From Tuwongella immobilis (GTDB taxonomy: Bacteria; Planctomycetota; Planctomycetia; Gemmatales; Gemmataceae), in contig NZ_LR593887.1 in assembly GCF_901538355.1 (NCBI RefSeq), forward strand, positions 5,308,920-5,372,919: a DNA stretch of 64,000 nt, read 5' to 3'. Every line of letters begins with the position of its first letter. Position 1 is the first letter of the stretch. Positions 49,454 to 55,780 of the stretch are shown piece by piece. The notes beneath the pieces are model-generated. The model saw nothing but the letters and a program-made list of their open reading frames with translations. It was not told where the DNA came from and did not search any database. The position numbers were made by a program, and so were the translations under genes.

Positions 49454-49984
49454 TCAATTTTCCCGCTCGAATTGCTCATCCCTCGACGCAATCGATGTGT
49501 CGGGGACTGCCGTGCTTGGTACAGTTTGATTTTGCTGCTGTCGGCGGACTTGCTCCTGGCGGGCAATTCGCCTCCGCGCTCGCCGCGCTCGGCGGCAGGG
49601 AATGCACCGTTTGGGGCGCGATTGGACCCAGAACTGGAGCGTCTCGTACCAGAACCGCTGCTCGGCTGCGGCGAACACGAACCGCTGTCCGCAATCTATG
49701 CACTGGTGTTCCGTATCAAGAAACGCGAAGTATGGACTGGAGTCGCACCACATTTGGAGTGCTGGCCGACCTTCCAGCGCCTGCCCAGTTTCGAAGCACC
49801 GGATACATGCCCACTGGCATTGACCAGCCCGCGCCTCCTCCACGGACCAGCCGGGCGGGCGGCGAGTATCGATCGCACCCGTCGCCAGCCACTCAGCCTC
49901 GGCCTGGAGCAACCGGGTATCGGCGACAGCACGTCGCTCACCGCAGCACGGGCAAAGCAGCATCTCGGACGGTTTGGCATTCAT
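49454..49984 (-). CDS. Zinc-ribbon-domain protein of unknown function
   Basis: A 176-residue cysteine-rich protein with several pairs: CPCCGERR near residue 11, CIRCFE near 60, CIDCGQRFVF near 95 and CIPCRRARRARR near 129. The CIDCGQ...CIPC part matches the probable zinc-ribbon (zf-trcl) domain. The basic C-terminus may bind nucleic acid. AAGG lies just before the start. It lies between the attC-like site at 50,047 and the carrier-like gene. Confidence 0.6.
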   Translation of the reverse strand: MNAKPSEMLLCPCCGERRAVADTRLLQAEAEWLATGAIDTRRPPGWSVEEARAGQCQWACIRCFETGQALEGRPALQMWCDSSPYFAFLDTEHQCIDCGQRFVFAAAEQRFWYETLQFWVQSRPKRCIPCRRARRARRRIARQEQVRRQQQNQTVPSTAVPDTSIASRDEQFEREN

Positions 49985-50046
49985 CCTTCGGACGACCTCC
50001 GCCGCATCGTGTGAATCGTAATCGCCTTGTCAATGACTCTCCCGAC

Positions 50047-50102
50047 CATCAACGATTGTTCCCAGATGCCGATGCTTGGCTGCATGGGACGAAGTGTTAG
50101 AA
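50047..50102 (-). other. attC-like site at the end of a minus-strand cassette
   Basis: On the minus strand TTCTAAC (50102-50096) and GTTGATG (50053-50047) flank arms that pair as CCCATGC with GCATCTGGG. The left box contains the TAA stop of the preceding gene, as is common for integron cassettes. Single instance; tentative. Confidence 0.4.
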
Positions 50103-50465
50103 CGGGGGAACCCATCCGAACCACTCTTTCCAGTCGGGCACCGACATGTGGAGCAGCATCCCTCCGAGCAGGATGTTGCCCACGCCTCCGATCAGGGCAA
50201 GCGACCAGACCACCATCCACGGCCGAATGCCCCATTGCCGAGTGTACCGCCAGCCGACCGGCAGGCCAGCCAGCACGCCAAGTACCCAGCCGCCACCGAT
50301 CATCAGGAGCATCCCCGCAAAGAGGACGCCGACGATGACTTCGCGGCGGCGGAACAATTCAATGACCAGCCGTGCGAAGCAAGCGAGGGCGATCACCAGC
50401 AATTCGAGTCCAGCGACCAAGAATCCGGTGCTCCAAGCCTGTTTGGTCAACCACGCCGCGTCCAT
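50097..50465 (-). CDS. Small membrane protein of unknown function
   Basis: A 122-residue protein with three or four hydrophobic segments (FLVAGLELLVIALACFARLVI, VIVGVLFAGMLLMIGGGWVLGVLAG and WMVVWSLALIGGVGNILLGGMLL). AAGGAG nine bases before the ATG MDAAWLTK. The stop lies in an attC-like box. No family recognised. Confidence 0.6.
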   Translation of the reverse strand: MDAAWLTKQAWSTGFLVAGLELLVIALACFARLVIELFRRREVIVGVLFAGMLLMIGGGWVLGVLAGLPVGWRYTRQWGIRPWMVVWSLALIGGVGNILLGGMLLHMSVPDWKEWFGWVPPF

Positions 50466-50481
50466 CTGCACCATCTCCTTC

Positions 50482-50560
50482 ACGGAACAATCACGTCCAC
50501 CAGCCCGATCGCATCCGTGAGCGATCCATTCTCAGCGATGAATCAGGCCCGGTTGTTTCC
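50482..50560 (-). other. Possible attC-like site between two membrane-protein genes
   Basis: On the minus strand AACAAC near 50,555 and GTTCCGT (50488-50482) flank arms with ATCGC/GCGAT pairing; the preceding stop codon lies inside. Weak; reported because its position matches a cassette boundary. Confidence 0.25.
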
Positions 50561-50827
50561 GGATGAATTGGGTTTGGTCCGGCGCTCGCCGTCCTCTCCA
50601 ACGGGGTTCCTGCTGGCCGCCTGCACCTCAACAACGTGCGTCCAAGCCGCAGCCAAGACGCACACCGACCCAAAGATACAGAATCCGACGGTTGCGAACC
50701 CATCTCCGAAATCACGATGGCGATGTCCCCCCGTTATCAGCACTGCGAAGACCAGGCAGAACATTGCAAGGGCCAAGAACAGCCGCTTCATTTGCAGCTG
50801 AGCCACCAGGTACCGCATGGTCTGCAT
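50543..50827 (-). CDS. Small membrane protein of unknown function
   Basis: A 94-residue protein with two hydrophobic segments (LFLALAMFCLVFAVLITGG and VGFCIFGSVCVLAAAWTHVVEV) and a polar tail. The start ATG and its GGGAGGG ribosome binding site belong to the duplicated block that also follows the intact LigT-like gene (57,233-57,394), so its expression signals come from that block. Confidence 0.55.
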   Translation of the reverse strand: MQTMRYLVAQLQMKRLFLALAMFCLVFAVLITGGHRHRDFGDGFATVGFCIFGSVCVLAAAWTHVVEVQAASRNPVGEDGERRTKPNSSGNNRA

Positions 50828-50985
50828 CGATAAGCCCTCCCTCGCCGACTGATATTGTACCACCGTATCGCAGTATAGTTGAACTACGAACTCGGCGAAT
50901 CTTGGACAACTGGACCGAGTTTCGTGTTCGGGATCAACGGGAAATTTGCCAGCACCGCGTTGTCCGGGCCGACGAGTTGGAGTTC
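50825..50985. repeat. Duplicated block: LigT-like 3' end plus downstream start signals (copy 1)
   Basis: Some 161 bases almost identical to 57,233-57,394. The block covers the last 33 codons of the LigT-like gene, its stop, and a short region with a TACAAT box and GGGAGGG leading into whichever ATG follows. In this copy the similarity ends exactly at GTTC, where attC-type sequence begins. Confidence 0.85.
50884..50985 (-). pseudogene. LigT-like gene, 3' fragment left of the cassette array
   Basis: Encodes the C-terminal end of the 2H-phosphoesterase (ELQLVGPDNAVLANFPLIPN... up to the TAG), in frame and nearly identical to the intact gene at 57,293. It is cut at GTTC; the sequence that should follow is found at 55,671-55,759, after the array. 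The two pieces are one interrupted gene. Confidence 0.8.
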
Positions 50986-51005
50986 GGCGGCAAGAGGGTA
51001 GCCCA

Positions 51006-51389
51006 ATGATGACGCATCGAATGCTGATCGGTTTCACAGCGGTGGCCTGGGCGCTGCTGTTCGCCATGTCGGGCACCATGACCCACGGTGCAGAGCAGCC
51101 AACGACGCACGGATCAGGGCGATTTCTCATCCCCAAAGCCGTGGCATCGTTCGACAATCACATGCTCGAAATTCGGCTCAATCAAGACGATCCCCGCATC
51201 GCCGACAAGGCTGCCGATTTGGTGGAACGGCTTGAAATCAAACCATTTGCGCACATGCAGGGAACCGACACGAACCAGCCATTCGTCATCGGCGAGAAGG
51301 GCACACTCGACGGCCAGATGGGGTACTACCTGACCGATTTCGTGCATCGGAAGGCGATTGGAGCAAAATTGCCAGACAAGAACGCCTGA
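51006..51389 (+). CDS. Small exported protein of unknown function (first cassette)
   Basis: A 127-residue protein with a signal peptide (MLIGFTAVAWALLFAMSGTMTHGA) and a mature part of about 95 residues (for example RLEIKPFAHMQGTD). GAGGG lies eight bases before the first of two adjacent ATGs. It begins 18 bases after a GTTCGGC box (50,982-50,988), as expected for the first gene of a cassette. No family recognised. Confidence 0.6.
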   Translation: MMTHRMLIGFTAVAWALLFAMSGTMTHGAEQPTTHGSGRFLIPKAVASFDNHMLEIRLNQDDPRIADKAADLVERLEIKPFAHMQGTDTNQPFVIGEKGTLDGQMGYYLTDFVHRKAIGAKLPDKNA

Positions 51390-51558
51390 CCGCCCGTTTC
51401 GGTGATCGGTGGCAAAATCGGCAGAATTTCATTGACAAGTTCGCGGCCATCGATTGAATTGTATCGGGATCAACGAAACGGACAGGATTCGCCGATGCCG
51501 AATGTTCCCGCAAAACCGACCATGTTGCTGGATGTCGTGCGAAAAAGTGTCGACTTCC

Positions 51559-51725
51559 GCCGGGCACAATCGTTCGCTGCCGACATATTCGGCGAAAATG
51601 ACCGGAACCAATGATTGGGATTGAAGTGACGCAGGAAGCAAACGTGACAACAAGACCGTGATCGATTGCGCAGCGCGCAAGGGGGCGTTTCCTTGCGGCG
51701 CAATCGAATCAAGAGTTCGGCGGCC
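51559..51725 (+). repeat. Type II cassette-end repeat, copy 1
   Basis: About 167 bases highly similar to 52,530-52,697: from CGCCGGGC through TGACCGGAACCAA, the palindromic attC-like part and the AGTTCGGCGGC box. The interval 51,390-51,743 holds this repeat and no gene I can support apart from an unconvincing 39-codon frame at 51,495. Confidence 0.85.
51645..51721 (+). other. attC-like recombination site (type II)
   Basis: Left box TGACAAC, arms CGATTGCGC/GCGCAATCG and GCAAGG/CCTTGC, right box GTTCGGC (51,715-51,721). 77 bases. The next ORF starts 23 bases after the right box. Confidence 0.6.
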
Positions 51726-51743
51726 GACGGCGCGAACCTCGCC

Positions 51744-52124
51744 ATGCCGCAAGCCGTCTGTGTCTGCTCGCGGCACGGGCACGACGGGCAGAAGCGTTCG
51801 GCACGCCACCCGGTCGCCGCGCCACACAAGGGGCTTCTGATGGACGACCTGCTCGCCGACTACCCGGCGGTCATCGGGCTGATGCCTACCGACCGCGACT
51901 TCACCAGCCACGAGTTCATCCTGGCCCTGGCCCAGCGCCGGCAAGGGGCGTACATCACCGCCCTGTCCGGGTACGCCGCGGGGGACGCGCCGTTCCGGAC
52001 GCTCCACGGCCAACTCTCGCAGGCGCTCTACGACTACCCCGCGCTGGTCCGGCACACCGGCGAGGTCGCCAGCGAGGACATCTTCCGTAGCCCCGGCCGG
52101 TGCGCGAGCTGGCGGCGGGTGTAG
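51744..52124 (+). CDS. Cassette protein of unknown function
   Basis: A 126-residue protein (MPQAVCVCSRHGHDG...). An internal ATG at 51,840 (MDDLLADYPAVIGL) would give 94 residues. Compact predicted fold with HEFILALAQRRQGAYITALSGYAAGD. It begins just after one attC-like site and stops nine bases before the next one. This start is chosen because cassette genes usually begin close to the site. Not a family I recognise. Confidence 0.5.
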   Translation: MPQAVCVCSRHGHDGQKRSARHPVAAPHKGLLMDDLLADYPAVIGLMPTDRDFTSHEFILALAQRRQGAYITALSGYAAGDAPFRTLHGQLSQALYDYPALVRHTGEVASEDIFRSPGRCASWRRV

Positions 52125-52133
52125 CCCCAGGAC

Positions 52134-52225
52134 GCCGAACCAGGCGCTGCAGCAGACCCCGCCTCATAGGTTGTTTCCAACGCTCAGCGCACTGGAGGCG
52201 GGGCTGCTGAGCTTGATCGTTCGGC
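52134..52225 (+). other. attC-like recombination site (type I)
   Basis: GCCGAAC (52,134-52,140) and its exact complement GTTCGGC (52,219-52,225) enclose long imperfect arms, with CAGCAG.CCCCGCCTC facing GAGGCGGGG.CTGCTG. 92 bases. This is the best-paired site of the array. Confidence 0.7.
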
Positions 52226-52328
52226 GACGGAGGGCTTCGGGGCTGGACAGTCTCGGCACGTTGTCGTTCCCCGATCACTGGATGGCGGTTCATACCGCCC
52301 GGATGTACCCGGTCACTTCCGACGATGA

Positions 52329-52511
52329 GTCGCCACGCACCTGTTGGAAGCCGGGACCGACCTGCGAACGATTCAGGAACTGCTCGGTCACGAGAGCGTC
52401 GAAACGACTATGATCTACACGCATGTGCTGAATCGTGGTCGCCTCGGTGTGATCAGCCCCCTCGACACGAACCCGCTTGACCTCGGGGAAACGCTCGGGG
52501 CGCAAGAGTGA
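52329..52511 (+). pseudogene. Integron integrase (IntI-type) C-terminal fragment
   Basis: 60 open codons preceded by an in-frame stop. They read [20 protein letters not shown], then [17 protein letters not shown] and GVISPLD. This is the C-terminal catalytic end of an integron-type tyrosine recombinase, including the nucleophile tyrosine in MIYTHV and the IntI-typical SPLD tail. The catalytic Arg/Lys half is absent and there is no start codon, so it cannot work. It lies between two attC-like sites in the cassette orientation. Confidence 0.8.
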
Positions 52512-52529
52512 TTTACCCTGTTCGATTGC

Positions 52530-52697
52530 GCCGGGCGCAAACTTTCGCTGGCGACAAATTCGAAAAAAAATGACCGGAACCAACGATTGGGATTGAAGTT
52601 ACGCAGGAAGCAAAAGTAACAATAAGACCGTGATCGATTGCGCGGCGCGCAAGGAGCGTTTCCTTGCGGCGCAATCGAATTAAGAGTTCGGCGGCGG
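52530..52697 (+). repeat. Type II cassette-end repeat, copy 2
   Basis: Second copy of the 51,559-51,725 repeat, differing by scattered substitutions. It follows the integrase fragment directly. Confidence 0.85.
52614..52692 (+). other. attC-like recombination site (type II)
   Basis: Left box AAGTAAC, same palindromic arms as 51,645-51,721, right box GTTCGGC (52,686-52,692). 79 bases. A gene starts 15 bases after it. Confidence 0.6.
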
Positions 52698-52706
52698 AGG
52701 GCAACC

Positions 52707-53171
52707 ATGGTTCTGTTTCGATGTGTTGACTGTGGCGGCAAAGTCAGCGACAGAGCCGAAGCATGCCCGGTTTGCGGTTGTCCGACAAGTCACTCCGCCG
52801 CACCGCCTGCGGAACCGTTGCGAAGTCCTGACGGTGCGCCCATCAGCTGGCTGTACGACGGGCCGCTTCACGGGGTTTGTCCCGTGTGTCAAGTAGAGAG
52901 GGAGTTTGCCCACACTTCGTTCAAGGAGGGCATGGCCCTGCTCGGAGAGGATATCAACGAGTTGGGTCAGGGGAGCGCGAAAAAGGGCTTATTCGCCACG
53001 ATCCTTGCGGATATAGCGAATCTCTTCCGTGGCGGTAAGTGCTCGCCATTATACTTCTGCAAGACGTGTCTTACACGATCTTACATCTGCCGAAACTGCA
53101 TGAAGCCAAATCGCCACTATCCTGTTCGTGAACAGAGGTGCGACCACTGTCACCACCCTATGATAACTTGA
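52707..53171 (+). CDS. Cysteine-rich zinc-ribbon cassette protein
   Basis: A 154-residue protein with four Cys pairs: CVDCGGKV and CPVCGCPT at the N-terminus, CPVCQVE in the middle (about 70) and a cluster CKTC, CRNC, CDHC at the C-terminus. Such proteins bind several zinc ions; the role is unknown. The ATG lies immediately after a GTTCGGCGGCGGAGG site end. A second gene follows before the next site, so this cassette carries two. Confidence 0.6.
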   Translation: MVLFRCVDCGGKVSDRAEACPVCGCPTSHSAAPPAEPLRSPDGAPISWLYDGPLHGVCPVCQVEREFAHTSFKEGMALLGEDINELGQGSAKKGLFATILADIANLFRGGKCSPLYFCKTCLTRSYICRNCMKPNRHYPVREQRCDHCHHPMIT

Positions 53172-53326
53172 CTATGATAAGTCGTCTTCTGGGGGTTCGG
53201 TAGTGGCCAGCAACCTTATGAACTGGGACCCGCTGGGACTCAAGGGCCGGGCGACGACAGCCGTCGGGTGGCTCCCAACATATGGTCTTGGGAGTTGACC
53301 CGGTGGGAATGACAAGGGAGGCATGT

Positions 53327-53641
53327 ATGAAAACCGCGATCATTGCTTACGACCTGAAGCATATCAAGCCGGACGACAATGCTCGCGTCAAACGCGCGCT
53401 GGAAAGCTATGCGAACGCCCACGCAGTGTTGTCAGGCCTTGACGTGTTCAGCCCCTTCCCCCGGTGGGTCGATCTCAAGCTGCCCGACACCACGCTGATC
53501 GTAACCATCGCCAACCCAAACGTCACGGCCGCGCAACTCGCCAGCGAGGTTGCCGGCGTGATCAAGTCTCAGAACGCTACGGTAGGCAAGATTTTCGTTG
53601 CGTTCCTGAGCACGAGCGACGACTTCTTAGTCAACGAGTAA
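53327..53641 (+). CDS. SinR/Cas2-fold-like small cassette protein
   Basis: A 104-residue protein from an ATG after AAGGGAGG. The opening MKTAIIAYDLK, then a mid-protein LPDTTLIVTIANPNVTAAQL and an end KIFVAFLSTSDDFLVNE recall the small SinR-family/Cas2-like ferredoxin-fold proteins (…YDL…, …W.V.T…A..L…, …LFV..L…). This is a resemblance, not a firm assignment. The stop codon lies four bases before the left box of the next attC-like site. Confidence 0.55.
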   Translation: MKTAIIAYDLKHIKPDDNARVKRALESYANAHAVLSGLDVFSPFPRWVDLKLPDTTLIVTIANPNVTAAQLASEVAGVIKSQNATVGKIFVAFLSTSDDFLVNE

Positions 53642-53644
53642 GAC

Positions 53645-53739
53645 GCCGAACCAGGCGTTGCAGCCGACAGCGGGGCATGATTGGTTTGTGGGAGTTCGTG
53701 GCTCAGTGGCCCCGCCGCTGCTGAGCTTAGTCGTTCGGC
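53645..53739 (+). other. attC-like recombination site (type I)
   Basis: GCCGAAC (53,645-53,651) and GTTCGGC (53,733-53,739) with arms GCAGCCGACAGCGGGG facing CCCCGCCGCTGCTG. 95 bases; the preceding stop codon is three bases upstream. Confidence 0.68.
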
Positions 53740-53754
53740 GGCGGAGGCGCATCG

Positions 53755-53901
53755 ATGGCGGAAGCCCCAGATGTGTCGGTGTTGTCGCAACGGGCGCGGC
53801 TGGCAGTCGCTCTCCACTTGTTCCGCGGCTACTGCGACCGCCGCAGTTTGCACCACCCGGAGATCGACCGCTACCTCGGGCACCTGTGGGAGTTTGTATA
53901 G
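53755..53901 (+). pseudogene. Truncated cassette ORF
   Basis: 48 codons from an ATG 15 bases after an attC-like site (MAEAPDVSVLSQRARLAVAL... ending GHLWEFV). It reads like the start of a longer helical protein, but a stop cuts it and unrelated sequence follows. It may be a remnant joined to the next gene's cassette. Confidence 0.4.
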
Positions 53902-53960
53902 TTTTTTGCCGGCGAGTGCGTGATCGCCAGTGTTCGGCGACAGAAATCTTGCGAGGGATC

Positions 53961-54446
53961 ATGGCTATCGACCTGTTCGAGCGCTGGTTCGGCCACAGTA
54001 TTGACAAGCTCCGTGATCTGCCCAATGGTGACGGTGCGTTCGCGGCGCTGATGATCGCCATTCCGCTATACGAGCGGTACATCATTGCCAAGCTCAAGCT
54101 CGAAGGTACAGCGACGGGCGAAGCCGAGGTTCAAGAGGCAGTCGGAAAAGACTTGGGTCTGGAGGATTGGCAACGCCGTATCTTCTGGCAGATGTTCCGG
54201 GTTGGCTTCATGCACCAAGCGATGGTGATGGACGGGAAGACCAAGTGGATGGTCAGTCACGTGTTCGGAGACGTTCCAGAGTTCAAGAGTATCGCAGGTG
54301 TTAACTACATCTGCTTCGATCCGTGGAAGTTCACGGACCGAGTTCTCTCGAAGTATCGAGCCGACCACCGGCTCATCACTGCTTCAGAGAGTTTTCCGCT
54401 GGCGAGCATCTTCGCTTTTCCGGCGGGGACCATCCCTGGCGTTTGA
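53961..54446 (+). CDS. Cassette protein of unknown function
   Basis: A 161-residue, mainly helical soluble protein (MAIDLFERWFGHSIDKLRDLPNGDGAFAALM...) from an ATG after GAGGG. A Trp/Phe-rich middle (DWQRRIFWQMFRVGFMHQAM) and VNYICFDPWKF near the end. No family recognised. It stops 19 bases before the next attC-like site. Confidence 0.6.
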   Translation: MAIDLFERWFGHSIDKLRDLPNGDGAFAALMIAIPLYERYIIAKLKLEGTATGEAEVQEAVGKDLGLEDWQRRIFWQMFRVGFMHQAMVMDGKTKWMVSHVFGDVPEFKSIAGVNYICFDPWKFTDRVLSKYRADHRLITASESFPLASIFAFPAGTIPGV

Positions 54447-54465
54447 CCGGTATGTAGCCACAGAC

Positions 54466-54562
54466 GCCGAACCATCTGCTGCAGCAGACGGCGGGGGCAC
54501 ATAGGCGTTCCCAGTGTTCACGCTCTCCGCGCCCCGCCGGCAGGTGAGCTTGATCGTTCGGC
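54466..54562 (+). other. attC-like recombination site (type I)
   Basis: GCCGAAC (54,466-54,472) and GTTCGGC (54,556-54,562), with GGCGGGGGC facing GCCCCGCC in the arms. 97 bases. Confidence 0.62.
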
Positions 54563-54579
54563 GGTGGAGGGCTTCTGGG

Positions 54580-54852
54580 GTGGGGAGGCTTCGGTACACG
54601 CTCGCGGAGGCGCGGGAAGAGGCGACGCGACGGGCCGAGGCGTTCGTCGCCGACCGCCCGGACCGCGACCAGTTCCGGCTCCGTGGGGCGAGGCCTGATT
54701 CGCTGGTGCCGCCGAGCCGGGCGTCCAAGCACCCGGTCGCCTGGGTGGTGGTGTACGCCCGGATTCCGCCAGACGGCGGCGTCATCGACGGCGGCGAGTT
54801 GTTCGTGGCCGTCGATCTGGAGCGGGGCACGGTCGGCCTTCGCCCCTGGTGA
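54580..54852 (+). CDS. Small cassette protein of unknown function
   Basis: A 90-residue protein from a proposed GTG start 18 bases after the site. AWVVVYARIPPDGGVIDGGELFVAVDLERGTVGL suggests an alpha/beta fold. It stops 10 bases before the next site. The start is uncertain, since longer frames run back through the attC-like site. Confidence 0.45.
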   Translation: MGRLRYTLAEAREEATRRAEAFVADRPDRDQFRLRGARPDSLVPPSRASKHPVAWVVVYARIPPDGGVIDGGELFVAVDLERGTVGLRPW

Positions 54853-54862
54853 GGCCGCAGAC

Positions 54863-54961
54863 GCCGCCCCAGGGGCGAAGGCCGACCGGGGCCCCATGTT
54901 CGCTTTCCCGTGTTCATTGTCGCTCAGCGTGCCCCGCCGCTGCTAAGCTTGGTCGTTCGGC
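54863..54961 (+). other. attC-like recombination site with degraded left box
   Basis: The left box reads GCCGCCC instead of GCCGAAC; the right box GTTCGGC (54,955-54,961) is intact, as is the GCCCCGCCGCTGCT arm. 99 bases. Confidence 0.55.
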
Positions 54962-54985
54962 GGCGGAGGCGCAAGGAGGTGCCCA

Positions 54986-55459
54986 ATGCGGTCTGTGGCA
55001 GTTTTCCTCTTGGTCGTGGTCGGCTTGTTGAACGTTGGGTGTGCTGGTGGTACTCGCGGTGCCGGAGGTCTGCATGTCGGGAATGCCAGAGGATCGTTCG
55101 TCTCGCAAGACGACAAGCTGGTGTTCGTGGTGCTGGGTGATGAGGGGAATGGGGGCAGTGCCGGAACAGGTTTTGACCGCTTCACGGGCGCGTTGCGCAC
55201 GGATGACGGGCGGGAGATCCCGTGGCAGGTTCGCACCGGCGACGGGAAAAGTGGGCGGGCGACGATAGACGGCGTGGAGTATGACCTCGCGCAGGGTTGT
55301 CTGTTCCTTGTCTCGACCCGCGACAGGAAGACGCAGGTCCGGCAGGTTCCTCGTGACCCTTCCGGTGTCACCCACTGGGATGTGGAACGAGCGGTCGTCC
55401 AGTGGGCAGAGTCCGATCCGGAGATACGGGAATTCGTCAAGGCGGCCCGGAAGAGGTAG
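54986..55459 (+). CDS. Cassette-encoded lipoprotein of unknown function
   Basis: A 157-residue protein with a lipoprotein signal (MRSVAVFLLVVVGLLNVGC) and a beta-rich mature part (VFVVLGDEGNGGSAGTGFDRF). AAGGAGGTG precedes the ATG, which lies 25 bases after the attC-like site. The stop lies eight bases before the next left box. It is a complete cassette in every respect. No family recognised. Confidence 0.62.
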   Translation: MRSVAVFLLVVVGLLNVGCAGGTRGAGGLHVGNARGSFVSQDDKLVFVVLGDEGNGGSAGTGFDRFTGALRTDDGREIPWQVRTGDGKSGRATIDGVEYDLAQGCLFLVSTRDRKTQVRQVPRDPSGVTHWDVERAVVQWAESDPEIREFVKAARKR

Positions 55460-55466
55460 CCCAGAC

Positions 55467-55551
55467 GCCGAACCAGGCGCTGCAGCGGACAGCGGGGCAT
55501 GATTGGTTTCTGGGAGTTCATGGCTCACCGGTCCCCTGCCGCTGCTGGGGT
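55467..55551 (+). other. attC-like site, right end broken
   Basis: Left box GCCGAAC (55,467-55,473) and left arm nearly identical to the site at 53,645, but the right arm ends at GCTGCTG and no GTTCGGC follows. The next 115 bases to 55,667 hold nothing recognisable except GAGGTCGTTCG, which resembles a right-box approach. Confidence 0.55.
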
Positions 55552-55670
55552 GGGTCGACGATGATGCTGTGGGGAGTCAAGCTCCTGTTCTGATTTTCTT
55601 CTTGGTCGGTCTCACATCGTTCTTCGCCATCGTTGGTGCCGAGCATCCGCTTCGCCGAGGTCGTTCGTTC

Positions 55671-55759
55671 GGTGACCTCGAATTCGCTCAGGGGAGTCAG
55701 GCGGGCGAAAATCGGCCAGATGGATGCGGTTCGATGGCCTTGCTCCGGATCGGGTCGCA
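55671..55759 (-). pseudogene. LigT-like gene, middle fragment right of the cassette array
   Basis: About 89 bases matching 57,395-57,475 of the intact gene (EQGHRTAS.WPIFA...EFEVTE), beginning exactly where the left fragment at 50,985 stops. Beyond 55,759 the similarity ends. With the left piece it forms one gene split by the array. Confidence 0.75.
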
Positions 55760-55780
55760 TGCCTTTTCAACCGGAGGTCG

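Noticed and set aside
51402-51614. A 70-codon plus-strand frame before the first type II site
   Set aside because: No ribosome binding site for the long form, and its 3' end is the repeat itself; too weak to call a gene.
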